A DNA stretch of 64,000 nt from Microbulbifer sp. HZ11. Lineage in GTDB: Bacteria; Pseudomonadota; Gammaproteobacteria; Pseudomonadales; Cellvibrionaceae. The notes under the pieces were generated by a model that was given only the letters and a program-made list of their open reading frames with translations, was not told the DNA's origin and searched no databases. The position numbers were made by a program, and so were the translations under genes. Positions 1-6,725 of this stretch are shown one piece after another. The DNA is taken from positions 1,116,001 through 1,180,000 of the forward strand of contig NZ_JELR01000001.1 of NCBI RefSeq assembly GCF_000708675.1, read 5' to 3'. How positions within the stretch are numbered: the first letter of the stretch is position 1; every line of letters begins with the position of its first letter.

Positions 1-136
1 GCAGATCGAGGAGGAAGTTGGTAAACCCGTACACCGCTTCGGTGGTATAGCCTGAGCGGCTTTCCCAGTTTGGCGGCAACGCGAAGTAGTAGCGGAAGAT
101 ATAGACGGAGGCATCCACCAGGTAGATCTGCTTCAC
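1..136 (-). CDS. 5'-3' exonuclease family protein (partial, N-terminus only)
   Basis: Only the first 45 codons lie in the window; the gene runs off the left edge. Reading from a GTG at 136, the protein begins KQIYLVDASVYIFRYYFAL, which matches the N-terminus of the PIN-like 5'-3' exonuclease/flap endonuclease family (DNA polymerase I 5' nuclease domain, Xni/ExoIX), including the early metal-binding aspartate in LVDAS. The GTG start overlaps the TGA of the upstream epmC gene in a GTGA motif, so the two are probably translationally coupled. Family assignment is fairly secure. Whether it is Xni itself or another stand-alone exonuclease cannot be told from this fragment. Confidence 0.7.
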   Translation of the reverse strand, partial: MKQIYLVDASVYIFRYYFALPPNWESRSGYTTEAVYGFTNFLLDL

Positions 137-669
137 CGGAGGTCCTCCAGCCGGTAGGACCCTGGCTGCAAGGGGTCCGGCTGCCGGAAAGCCGCTGCCA
201 GGGACTGCGCAAACAGGCGCGCGCGCGCATTCAAACCCACCAAACAGTTGCGCTGCACCTGTTGCCAGATGTCATGCCTGAAGGAATCACTGGGGCCCAG
301 CCCCGCATCCAGATTATCGGCACTGACCCGGAAGCTCATGCCGCAGGCTCGCGAGAAAATCCACTCCAGGGCCTGGGGCTTGACCTCCACACGCTCGAAT
401 TCGATCTGCTGCGCTTCACTACGCCCGTCCGGAGCATACCAGTAGCCGTAATCAGGAAGCTGCCGGCGCTGCTCACCGGCCACACACCAGTGAGCGGCCT
501 CGTGCAAAGCACTGGCGGGATAATCGTAGGAGAACTCGATCCGATGGCACTCCCCCGGGGCCGTCGCCGGACGGTAAAAGGGTTCGGTATGGCCTCCAAC
601 CAGGCACGTATTCAACGCTTGCGGCGCCGCGAAGCAGTCATTAAATACCCTGACTATCCGTTCAGTCAC
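133..669 (-). CDS. epmC: Elongation factor P hydroxylase EpmC
   Basis: EpmC hydroxylates the beta-lysyl-lysine of elongation factor P, the last step of EF-P modification in gammaproteobacteria. The motif ALHEAAHWCVAG and the following GYWYAPDGR and VEVKPQALEW blocks match the family closely, and the histidines of the first motif would bind the metal. I place the start at a GTG (669) just before VTERIVRVFNDCF because this gives 178 residues and aligns with the E. coli protein. The frame stays open to a TTG at 762, so a longer 209-residue form is possible. No strong ribosome-binding site decides between them. The gene overlaps the start of the exonuclease gene by 4 bases. Confidence 0.88.
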   Translation of the reverse strand: MTERIVRVFNDCFAAPQALNTCLVGGHTEPFYRPATAPGECHRIEFSYDYPASALHEAAHWCVAGEQRRQLPDYGYWYAPDGRSEAQQIEFERVEVKPQALEWIFSRACGMSFRVSADNLDAGLGPSDSFRHDIWQQVQRNCLVGLNARARLFAQSLAAAFRQPDPLQPGSYRLEDLR

Positions 670-762
670 GGTTGACTCAGGCGTAGGGGGCTCGTCCCTC
701 TGCACTGGGTCAGAGTGGTACGAAACTTGCCTTTTTGGTAAAGCTGAGGCTGTATCTGGCAA

Positions 763-1221
763 AACGTGTGGTCACTGTCGTGTTAAATCACAGGCGGCAC
801 GCCCGGTTGGCGCGGACTATAGCAGTGCCGACGGGGGGATCAAGGCCGGCGGCCGGGAGCCCCGGCCACCCGAGCTCAAGAGCGGACACCGGGTCCGCAA
901 CCACAACTTACCCGCTCAGCTAATTAGAGGAGGTACTTAGAGGCAAAGAACCCCATTCCGCTGGTTGTATTTATGCGGAACAGAATATACCTTTGAATAT
1001 GGGGATACCGGAAACCTGCTGCTGCTCATTGCCATCCGTTGCGAGCGCTCTGGGTAGTTGTTTTCGGTTGCGGTACCGGCTTCCCAGGGAGGCAAAAAAG
1101 TTGCTCCCGGAGTCTGGATTTGGCGATGGCCGACAGGCCTTCGCACAGTATCTCTACGCCGGTTGCTTCTCAGAAGTACAAGACCTTCCGCCCTACTACC
1201 GGCCCTGCAAGGAGGTGCTCT
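763..1221. other. Intergenic region, about 460 bases, no gene supported
   Basis: Between epmC and the hypothetical gene starting at 1222. The reading frames here are short, and the forward frame that extends the downstream gene to 1039 has no ribosome-binding site at its upstream starts. The region presumably contains promoters for both divergent genes, but I could not assign convincing -35/-10 pairs. The only clear signal is the AAGGAGGT ribosome-binding site at its right end. Confidence 0.5.
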
Positions 1222-1908
1222 ATGACCGACCACAGTACTAACAACGTGGTTGACCTCTTCACCGGCAAGCCTATCGAGACTTCAGAGAACCTGCGGTTTA
1301 TCCGTCTGTCTCCGGAGCTGGATGGCTTGGAAATGCTCTACTCCAACAGTTCCAGTGGAACAGATCTCTACAGTCTGAAAATCCTTTGCTGGGGGCTTCG
1401 TGCCAACGGTGAGGTAGTCGGGCTGGTTCCCTGGTTGAACTCCATCGTCGCCTGCCCGGATATTCAGGACCCTCTGGATGGACGGTTTGAAGGCTATTAC
1501 GACTCTGGCATCGAGGAAATTTTCCACGAGCCACCCATCCATAAAATCGTCGAGCTGGAGACTGCGGCGGAATACTTCGAGTACGAAAGCAATCAGGCAG
1601 ATGAAGTGGTTCAGGAGATCCCCGACACCATTGGTACCCATGCGGTGTTTATGGATGCGGATAAGGAGAATCTGACCCTTACGGAAGTCGTGAGCTGGCG
1701 CCTATTTGCCAGCGGAGAGATCCACGGCATGCTGATTGACCACAATAGTGTGGAGACTACACCGGTGCTCCCCGGGGACGATTGTCTGTACCCCGCTCAG
1801 GAGTCGGAGTGTTTCCGTTACTTCTTCCAACACCACATCGCCAACAAGATCAAATCCGAGGACCCTGAGGCCCTGGCTGCGATCGCGGCGCTTGTCACTT
1901 CGCCCTAA
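1222..1908 (+). CDS. Hypothetical protein, acidic, 228 aa
   Basis: I do not recognise this protein. The start at 1222 is set by a near-perfect AAGGAGGT ribosome-binding site 6 bases upstream; an upstream in-frame extension to 1039 lacks one. The sequence is strongly acidic, has no signal peptide or membrane segment, and contains two similar halves: both carry a stretch of the type (L)xxWxLxAxGExxGxxx (CWGLRANGEVVGLVPW and SWRLFASGEIHGMLID), followed by an acidic loop and an aromatic-rich tail. This suggests an internally duplicated cytoplasmic domain. It is monocistronic and followed by a good terminator. Function unknown. Confidence 0.75.
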   Translation: MTDHSTNNVVDLFTGKPIETSENLRFIRLSPELDGLEMLYSNSSSGTDLYSLKILCWGLRANGEVVGLVPWLNSIVACPDIQDPLDGRFEGYYDSGIEEIFHEPPIHKIVELETAAEYFEYESNQADEVVQEIPDTIGTHAVFMDADKENLTLTEVVSWRLFASGEIHGMLIDHNSVETTPVLPGDDCLYPAQESECFRYFFQHHIANKIKSEDPEALAAIAALVTSP

Positions 1909-1933
1909 CTTACTTCCCTCTCATACATGTAAA

Positions 1934-1963
1934 ACAAGGGCGGCCAGTGGTCGCCCTTGTTAT
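1934..1963 (+). terminator. Rho-independent terminator after the 1222-1908 gene
   Basis: A perfect 9-bp stem (ACAAGGGCG paired with CGCCCTTGT) with a short loop lies 25 bases after the stop codon. The T-run is weak (TTATTTC). Confidence 0.7.
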
Positions 1964-2000
1964 TTCAGGATTCTTTCGTTCCATTGTGGCGGCCAATCAC

Positions 2001-2153
2001 CGGGTATAGGTTTTCAAAATCGCAGCGAAGTACCCACTGCGTGGGACCGGCTACCAATCATAGATTGGTGTCGTTCGGCTACGCGCGAAGCAGTGCTTCG
2101 CAAACGCTTGCCTCACCCATATATGCTCCGACGGTTTTGAAAACCTATACCCG
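2001..2153. repeat. 153-bp inverted-repeat element with perfect 19-bp ends
   Basis: The ends are perfect 19-bp inverted repeats: the left starts CGGGTATAGG and the right ends CCTATACCCG. They extend to 22 bp with one mismatch. Inside are two further hairpins, ACCAATC/GATTGGT at 2053-2069 and GCGAAG/CTTCGC at 2085-2101. It has no coding capacity. It lies between the terminator of the 1222 gene and the convergent end of tusA. I see no clear target duplication. The form is that of a small mobile or structured repeat (MITE/REP-like). Confidence 0.7.
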
Positions 2154-2184
2154 ATGCTCGGCCTTCGCTTCTGGCTACTGTGAG

Positions 2185-2469
2185 TCAGTCGGCTTTTTTG
2201 ATCCAGTAGACAAACTCATCATTTTCCTCGGCGTGCTTCACAAGCTCATAACCCAGAAACTGGCAGAACTTGGGCACATCCCGCTGGGTGGAGGGGTCGG
2301 TGGCAAACATCTGCAGCACTTCGCCGGCGGCAACTTTGCGCACGGCGGTGTGGAGCATCATGACGGGTTCCGGGCACAGAAGGCCGCGGGCATCGAGGGT
2401 GTGGTGTGACTTCATAGAGCTATTGTCGGGGATTTGCACGGGCGCGTCATCTGGTATGGTAGAACTCAT
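2185..2469 (-). CDS. tusA: Sulfurtransferase TusA
   Basis: TusA relays persulfide sulfur from IscS to TusBCD for 2-thiolation of tRNA wobble uridine, and to other sulfur acceptors. The motif LDARGLLCPEPVMML holds the conserved CPxP cysteine that carries the persulfide. The end FVYWIKKAD matches the family's C-terminus. From the ATG at 2469 it has 94 residues, about a dozen more than E. coli TusA; an internal ATG before KSHHTLDARG would give 76 residues. An upstream ATG at 2514 is also open. None has a strong ribosome-binding site. It is divergent from the ABM-domain gene. Confidence 0.9.
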   Translation of the reverse strand: MSSTIPDDAPVQIPDNSSMKSHHTLDARGLLCPEPVMMLHTAVRKVAAGEVLQMFATDPSTQRDVPKFCQFLGYELVKHAEENDEFVYWIKKAD

Positions 2470-2576
2470 TGGTTTCGTCTTGGCAGTCTCGACGGGAAGA
2501 GCGACCATTGGCACCCAAGACTAAACTGCGTACACCGAGACAACCAATCCAGAGCCAGCAGGATTCAAACGCAGAA

Positions 2577-2909
2577 ATGATTTATGTATTGATTGAGCGA
2601 GAAATCGCCGAAGACCTGGAAACCACCTACGAAGACGCGGCACGCAAGCTGCTGACTAATGCCTATCAGACCACCGGATTCGTGGATGGGCACACCTACA
2701 CCGAGCTGGGTAACCCCCTGCGCCGATTTACCCTCTCCCGCTGGAAGTCGGTGCTGCACTGGCAGCAGTGGTACGACAGCGAGGAGCGGCGGGATCAGAT
2801 GGCGCAACTGGCTCCAATGATGGCCAGCGAGGAGCGGATTACCATCCTTGAAGATGCAGCCATTGGCGCATCTGGTCAGCAGCCGTCTGCCAGTGTTGTG
2901 TCTGGGTAA
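2577..2909 (+). CDS. ABM-domain (antibiotic biosynthesis monooxygenase-like) protein
   Basis: A 110-residue protein beginning MIYVLIEREIAEDLETTY. The beta-strand start, the ferredoxin-like size and a central segment ending WYDSEERRDQM resemble the ABM superfamily, whose members range from monooxygenases to heme-degrading proteins. No specific catalytic residues can be assigned. The ATG at 2577 is chosen because the domain begins there; in-frame sequence continues upstream to about 2469, overlapping the start of tusA on the other strand. Its last 71 bases overlap the 3' end of the convergent hydrolase gene, an unusually long tail-to-tail overlap. Confidence 0.7.
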   Translation: MIYVLIEREIAEDLETTYEDAARKLLTNAYQTTGFVDGHTYTELGNPLRRFTLSRWKSVLHWQQWYDSEERRDQMAQLAPMMASEERITILEDAAIGASGQQPSASVVSG

Positions 2910-3495
2910 AGCCGCTTGCCTTGCGTGGCTTGAAGTCGTGATCACCATCTTCGAGCCAATGCAGGCCGATACCGGAGCCCAACGGATACTCCGCCACTTC
3001 GTCCCGGCTGCCGAGCTTATCCCGGCTGCCCTGAATAATCACAAGCGGGCAGGTCATCGGGCGCAGGTGGTCGGTCCGCAATTTTTCCGGTTTCCCCGGG
3101 GGGTGAAATGGGTAACCCAGGCATACGGCGCCGGCAATCGCGCCCTTTTCGACATTTTTCTGCGCCAGCATGCTCGCCACGCGTCCACCCATGGATTTTC
3201 CACCAATAACCAGGGGCACCCCCGGAAACTCGGCATTCGCCCGGTCTATCTGCTCCTGAAAAAATGCCTGTAATACGTCCATTTTGTTGGGAGGCCGCCG
3301 TTTACCGGTGAGTCGACGTTCTGACATATACGGGAATTCGAAGCGAATAACACCCACTCCCCGCTGTACAAGCAATCCAGCCATAGCCTGCATAAAATCA
3401 CTGTCCATCGGTGCCCCGGCACCGTGGGCGAACAGGAACCAGGTGCAGGGAGTGGACTCAGGTCGATCGACCAGCCAATCGGCAGGCGCGGCCAT
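2839..3495 (-). CDS. Alpha/beta hydrolase, KANL3/Tex30 (dienelactone hydrolase-like) family
   Basis: A 218-residue cytoplasmic hydrolase. LFAHGAGAPMDSDFM matches the oxyanion loop of the family. GGKSMGGR holds the nucleophilic serine (GxSxG), an aspartate follows in IQGSRDKLG, and the histidine is in DGDHDFKPRK, completing the triad. The substrate is unknown. Its ATG overlaps the stop codon of yheU (TGATG), so the two genes are probably co-translated. The 3' end overlaps the convergent ABM gene. Confidence 0.85.
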   Translation of the reverse strand: MAAPADWLVDRPESTPCTWFLFAHGAGAPMDSDFMQAMAGLLVQRGVGVIRFEFPYMSERRLTGKRRPPNKMDVLQAFFQEQIDRANAEFPGVPLVIGGKSMGGRVASMLAQKNVEKGAIAGAVCLGYPFHPPGKPEKLRTDHLRPMTCPLVIIQGSRDKLGSRDEVAEYPLGSGIGLHWLEDGDHDFKPRKASGFTQTQHWQTAADQMRQWLHLQGW

Positions 3496-3725
3496 CAGTA
3501 GCCTCCGTCCTTTGGAAGGTCTTCCGCCAGAATCAGGTTAATGGACTCTTCCCCCGGCTCGAACCAGATCACCACGGTTTTGTTGTCCAGCTGGCGGCGC
3601 AGGTTCGCAACCTTGTCGGTCAGGCTCACCTCCCGCTCTCCGTAATCGGTGCCGTCGCGAGTTGCGTATTCCTCCAGCAGATTCTGCAGGGTGTCCGGGT
3701 CCAGTTGTTTGTAGGGAATAATCAT
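3495..3725 (-). CDS. yheU: YheU family protein (UPF0270)
   Basis: A 76-residue protein of the YheU family. MIIPYKQLDPDTLQNLLEE followed by RDGTDYGE and KVANLRRQL match E. coli YheU throughout. The function is not established. In E. coli yheU also follows a hydrolase gene (yheT), so the hydrolase neighbour here, though of a different subfamily, is notable. The stop codon overlaps the start of the hydrolase. Confidence 0.9.
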   Translation of the reverse strand: MIIPYKQLDPDTLQNLLEEYATRDGTDYGEREVSLTDKVANLRRQLDNKTVVIWFEPGEESINLILAEDLPKDGGY

Positions 3726-3772
3726 GGTTTGCGATTCAATAAATACACGGATATTGATGGATGGCTCGACAA

Positions 3773-3807
3773 CAAAAAAATGCCCCGAGCGTTCCGGCTC
3801 GGGGCAT
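3773..3807 (-). terminator. Rho-independent terminator of the exported methyltransferase gene
   Basis: On the minus strand a perfect 10-bp stem (TGCCCCGAGC/GCTCGGGGCA) is followed by an uninterrupted T-run of at least seven. It is about 70 bases beyond the stop codon at 3876. Confidence 0.88.
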
Positions 3808-3875
3808 CTTATCGTAACGCCTGTATCAGGATCGAATCAGACTGTCGCAAGGAACCTATATCAACTATCCGATAT

Positions 3876-4682
3876 TCACGACTTCGGCTTGCGGAACCGC
3901 AAGGTCATGCGATCACTCTCACCAATGGCCTGGTATTTATCCTTATCCTCGTCACCGAGGCGCAGTGACGGTGGCAAGGTCCAGACACCCTTGGGGTGGT
4001 CCGCAGAGTCTTTGGGGTTGGCATTCACTTCGCTCGCTTCTTCCAGTACAAAACCGGCCTTGGTCGCCAGCTCAACCACGTAGTCCTGGGTCATATAACC
4101 GCTGGTTTTCATGGCGTCGCGCTCGGTACCCGGCTTGGCCCGATGCTCCACGACACCCAGTACACCACCCGGTTTCAGGGCTTTATAGAAGGATTTGAAA
4201 GCGGCGGCTTCGTTGTCACCACGCATCCAGTTATGCACATTGCGGAAGGTCAACACCGCGTCGGCGGAGCCCGCCGGGGCGATCTCGGTGTCTTTACCCG
4301 GCGCAAATTCGGTCAGCACGATATGACCGTGGGTATCTTTCTCCTCCGCCAGCCACTTTTCAAAGTTCTCACGGGAGCGCTTGAAGTAACCCACATCGGT
4401 ATCTTTGGGGAAGTGAGCCGCGTAGAGCTTGCCCTCATCGCTCAGTAGCGGGGACAGAATCTCCGTGTACCAACCACCGCCCGGCCAGATTTCCACCACG
4501 GTCATATCGGGCTTGATCTGGAAAAACTCGAGGGTTTCCGCGGGATGGCGGTACTGGTCACGCTGGGTGTACTTTTCCGTGCGCTTTTCGTTGGCGACAG
4601 CGTCTTTGATGGGATCGGCCTGTACGGTACCTGCGATAGTCATGGCACAGGCCATACCGGCGAGCCAGTGAGTCAGTTTCAT
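3876..4682 (-). CDS. Exported SAM-dependent methyltransferase-like protein
   Basis: A 268-residue protein of the predicted periplasmic methyltransferase group (COG4798-like). The N-terminus KLTHWLAGMACAMTIAGT, ending near VQA-DP, is a typical Sec signal peptide. The mature part has a class I Rossmann fold: VVEIWPGGGWYTE is the SAM-binding glycine-rich loop and AVLTFRNVHNW the following strand. Because SAM is normally cytoplasmic, the activity of an exported member is unclear. The ATG at 4682 has GGGAG upstream. It is monocistronic, with its own terminator. Confidence 0.82.
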   Translation of the reverse strand: MKLTHWLAGMACAMTIAGTVQADPIKDAVANEKRTEKYTQRDQYRHPAETLEFFQIKPDMTVVEIWPGGGWYTEILSPLLSDEGKLYAAHFPKDTDVGYFKRSRENFEKWLAEEKDTHGHIVLTEFAPGKDTEIAPAGSADAVLTFRNVHNWMRGDNEAAAFKSFYKALKPGGVLGVVEHRAKPGTERDAMKTSGYMTQDYVVELATKAGFVLEEASEVNANPKDSADHPKGVWTLPPSLRLGDEDKDKYQAIGESDRMTLRFRKPKS

Positions 4683-4809
4683 CAAGAATCTCCCAAGTGA
4701 TTCAGGTGGTTGGAATTATTTTCTGTACTCACGGATTCAACACGTTGACCGCCGCCATGTAAAGGCTACTGAGTGGCATTCTCGGCTAGTTGAGGCCTAT
4801 TCACGTTTT

Positions 4810-4839
4810 TTGCCCACTGGGGCTCTCACTGGCTACAAT
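4810..4839 (+). promoter_or_regulatory. Sigma-70 promoter of the ACT-domain gene
   Basis: TTGCCC (4810-4815) and TACAAT (4834-4839) are separated by 18 bases and lie 38 bases before the ATG at 4877. Confidence 0.55.
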
Positions 4840-4876
4840 TCACCAAATTGTTATCTGTGCCAGGAAGGATGTCCCT

Positions 4877-5407
4877 ATGCAACAGCACCTCGTCATTTCG
4901 ATCATCAGCGACGATAAACCCGGTGTGGTGGAGATGCTCTCCTCTGCGGTGGCGGAGAATGGTGGCAATTGGGAAGACAGCCGGATGGCGCACTTTGCCG
5001 GTAAGTTCGCGGGCATCCTGCGAGTGAGTGTGACGGCGGATGACTGCGCGCGCCTGCGGGAGGCCCTGCAGAATCTGGCGGGTGACGATTTCAAACTGCA
5101 GATTGAGGATGCTCTGGCGGTGGCGGCGGATACTCGTCAGACGTTGCAGTTGAAGTTGGTGGGTAGTGATCGACCGGGGATTGTGAAGGAGATTTCCCGT
5201 GCCCTGGCGGCACGCAAGATCAATATGGAGACACTGGATACCCGTTATGGCAGTACGCCGTGGAGTGGTGAGCCGCTGTTCTCTGCGGAGTGCACGATCA
5301 GTGTGGCGGAGGATGTGAGTATCGATGGCCTGCACGATGAACTCGATGAGATCGCCGATGAGCTGGGTGTCGAGATAGACTGCGAAGAGACTTCCTCCGC
5401 GTTATAA
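4877..5407 (+). CDS. GcvR-like tandem ACT-domain regulator
   Basis: A 176-residue protein made of two ACT domains, roughly residues 3-75 and 90-165. Each begins with a ligand-binding type signature (ISDDKPGVVEMLS and GSDRPGIVKEIS). This is the arrangement of the glycine cleavage repressor GcvR, which acts by binding GcvA rather than DNA. The start at 4877 is supported by AGGAAGGA about 8 bases upstream. No gcv genes are nearby, so the regulatory target is an inference. Confidence 0.82.
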   Translation: MQQHLVISIISDDKPGVVEMLSSAVAENGGNWEDSRMAHFAGKFAGILRVSVTADDCARLREALQNLAGDDFKLQIEDALAVAADTRQTLQLKLVGSDRPGIVKEISRALAARKINMETLDTRYGSTPWSGEPLFSAECTISVAEDVSIDGLHDELDEIADELGVEIDCEETSSAL

Positions 5408-5484
5408 TCCGCGCCTAATTGTTGGACCGTGGCCAATTCAGACCTCTAGCCTCTGGGTTCTTAAGCTGCTTCTGGGCGGTGCCG

Positions 5485-5597
5485 GTATCGGGTACTGCCT
5501 TTCGAGACACAAGCTAGGCGCCCCCCGGTAACCCATCCCTGGGGGCTCTGCACCGCCATCCTTGGCGGTGAAGGTCTCGCAAGGCAGTACCCGACAC
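5485..5597. repeat. 113-bp inverted-repeat element (same core as the 32311 element)
   Basis: Two 24-bp arms (5485-5508 and 5574-5597) form an inverted repeat with two mismatches. The centre contains CATCCCTGGGGGCTCTGCAC, then CGCC and a CCTTGGCGG hairpin, and this core also occurs in the element at 32311-32504. It lies between the ACT-domain gene and trmL, 55 bases before trmL. It has no coding capacity. Confidence 0.75.
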
Positions 5598-5651
5598 CTT
5601 CACGTTAACCGCCTGTAGTTCAGCCGCAGCTACTACTACCCCATTGCATAC

Positions 5652-6116
5652 ATGTTCAAAATCGTCCTCTACCAACCAGAAATTGCCCCAAACACCGGCA
5701 ATATCATCCGCCTGTGCGCCAATACCGGCGCCGAGCTGCACCTGATCGAACCCCTGGGGTTTGCGATGGATGACAAGCGTCTGCGCCGTGCGGGGCTGGA
5801 TTACGCCGAGTACAGCCGTGTGGTGCGCCACCGGGATTGGGCGGCATTTGTGGAGGCGGAGCAGCCGAAGCGGGTATTAGCGCTGTCCACCAAGGGCAGC
5901 AAGCCGCACTCGGAGGTTGCATTTGAGGTGGATGATGCGATTGTCTTTGGGCCGGAGACGCGCGGTCTACCGGCGGAGTTTCTGGCAATGACGGGGCCGG
6001 AGAATACGCTGCGTATTCCCATGTGCCCCAACAGCCGCAGTATTAATCTGTCCAACGCGGCAGCCATCGTTATTTATGAGGCCTGGCGTCAGCTGGGCTA
6101 TGTGAACGCTCAGTAG
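5652..6116 (+). CDS. trmL: tRNA (cytidine(34)/uridine(34)-2'-O)-methyltransferase TrmL
   Basis: A 154-residue SPOUT methyltransferase, the full length of TrmL, which 2'-O-methylates the wobble base of tRNA-Leu isoacceptors. The N-terminal [21 protein letters not shown], the central FGPETRGLP and the C-terminal trefoil-knot segment [19 protein letters not shown] all match the family. It begins a likely operon with fldB (3-base gap) and mnmC, two of whose members modify the tRNA wobble base. Confidence 0.95.
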   Translation: MFKIVLYQPEIAPNTGNIIRLCANTGAELHLIEPLGFAMDDKRLRRAGLDYAEYSRVVRHRDWAAFVEAEQPKRVLALSTKGSKPHSEVAFEVDDAIVFGPETRGLPAEFLAMTGPENTLRIPMCPNSRSINLSNAAAIVIYEAWRQLGYVNAQ

Positions 6117-6119
6117 ATT

Positions 6120-6710
6120 ATGCAAACAACAGACAGTTCCCACGATACGTCCCTGGCCCCAATCGGGCTGTTTTACGGTTCCAGCACCTGTTACACGGAG
6201 ATGGCGGCGGAGAAGATTCGCGATCGCATCGGTGAGGAGTGGATCGATCTGCACAATGTGGCAACGGACGATGTGGCGCTGATGCAGGAGTACGATTTTC
6301 TGATTCTCGGTATTCCGACCTGGGACTACGGCGAGTTGCAGGAGGATTGGGAGAATTGCTGGGATCAACTGGCGACGCTCGATCTGAGCGGCAAAAAGGT
6401 GGCCTGTTACGGACTTGGCGATCAGGAGGGGTATCCGCAGTGGTATCAGGATGCACTCGGTTATCTGCACGCACAGGTCGTCGCTGTGGGGGCCAAGGCG
6501 GTAGGTTACTGGTCTGCAGATGGCTATGACTTTGAGGAGTCCAAGGGATTGACGCCGGATGGCAGTCAGTTTGTGGGGCTGGCACTGGATGAAGAGAACG
6601 AGTTTGATCGCACCGATGAGCGTCTGGACCAGTGGTGTGCTCAGGTTATGCGCGAGTTTGGCCTAGAGAGTGGCCTAGAGAGTGGTCTAGAGAGCGGGCT
6701 AGATGCTTGA
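6120..6710 (+). CDS. fldB: Flavodoxin (FldB type) with a repeated C-terminal tail
   Basis: A long-chain flavodoxin of 196 residues. [18 protein letters not shown] is the FMN phosphate-binding loop, [14 protein letters not shown] the first flavin-flanking loop and [15 protein letters not shown] the second, with the long-chain insertion following. The C-terminus [17 protein letters not shown] comes from a 12-base tandem repeat (GAGAGTGGCCTA-type, 6661-6696) and is not a normal part of flavodoxins. It lies directly after trmL and 15 bases before mnmC, so co-transcription is likely. Confidence 0.92.
   Translation: MQTTDSSHDTSLAPIGLFYGSSTCYTEMAAEKIRDRIGEEWIDLHNVATDDVALMQEYDFLILGIPTWDYGELQEDWENCWDQLATLDLSGKKVACYGLGDQEGYPQWYQDALGYLHAQVVAVGAKAVGYWSADGYDFEESKGLTPDGSQFVGLALDEENEFDRTDERLDQWCAQVMREFGLESGLESGLESGLDA
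6661..6700 (+). repeat. 12-base tandem repeat in the 3' end of fldB
   Basis: Three copies of a unit close to GGCCTAGAGAGT plus a decayed fourth. The unit is a multiple of three, so expansion adds GLES tetrapeptides without a frameshift. Confidence 0.85.
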
Positions 6711-6725
6711 TGTGACATCTGCGAT

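Noticed and set aside
1039-1221. N-terminal extension of the hypothetical gene at 1222
   Set aside because: The strong AAGGAGGT site sits directly before 1222, and the extension is basic and unlike the acidic protein.
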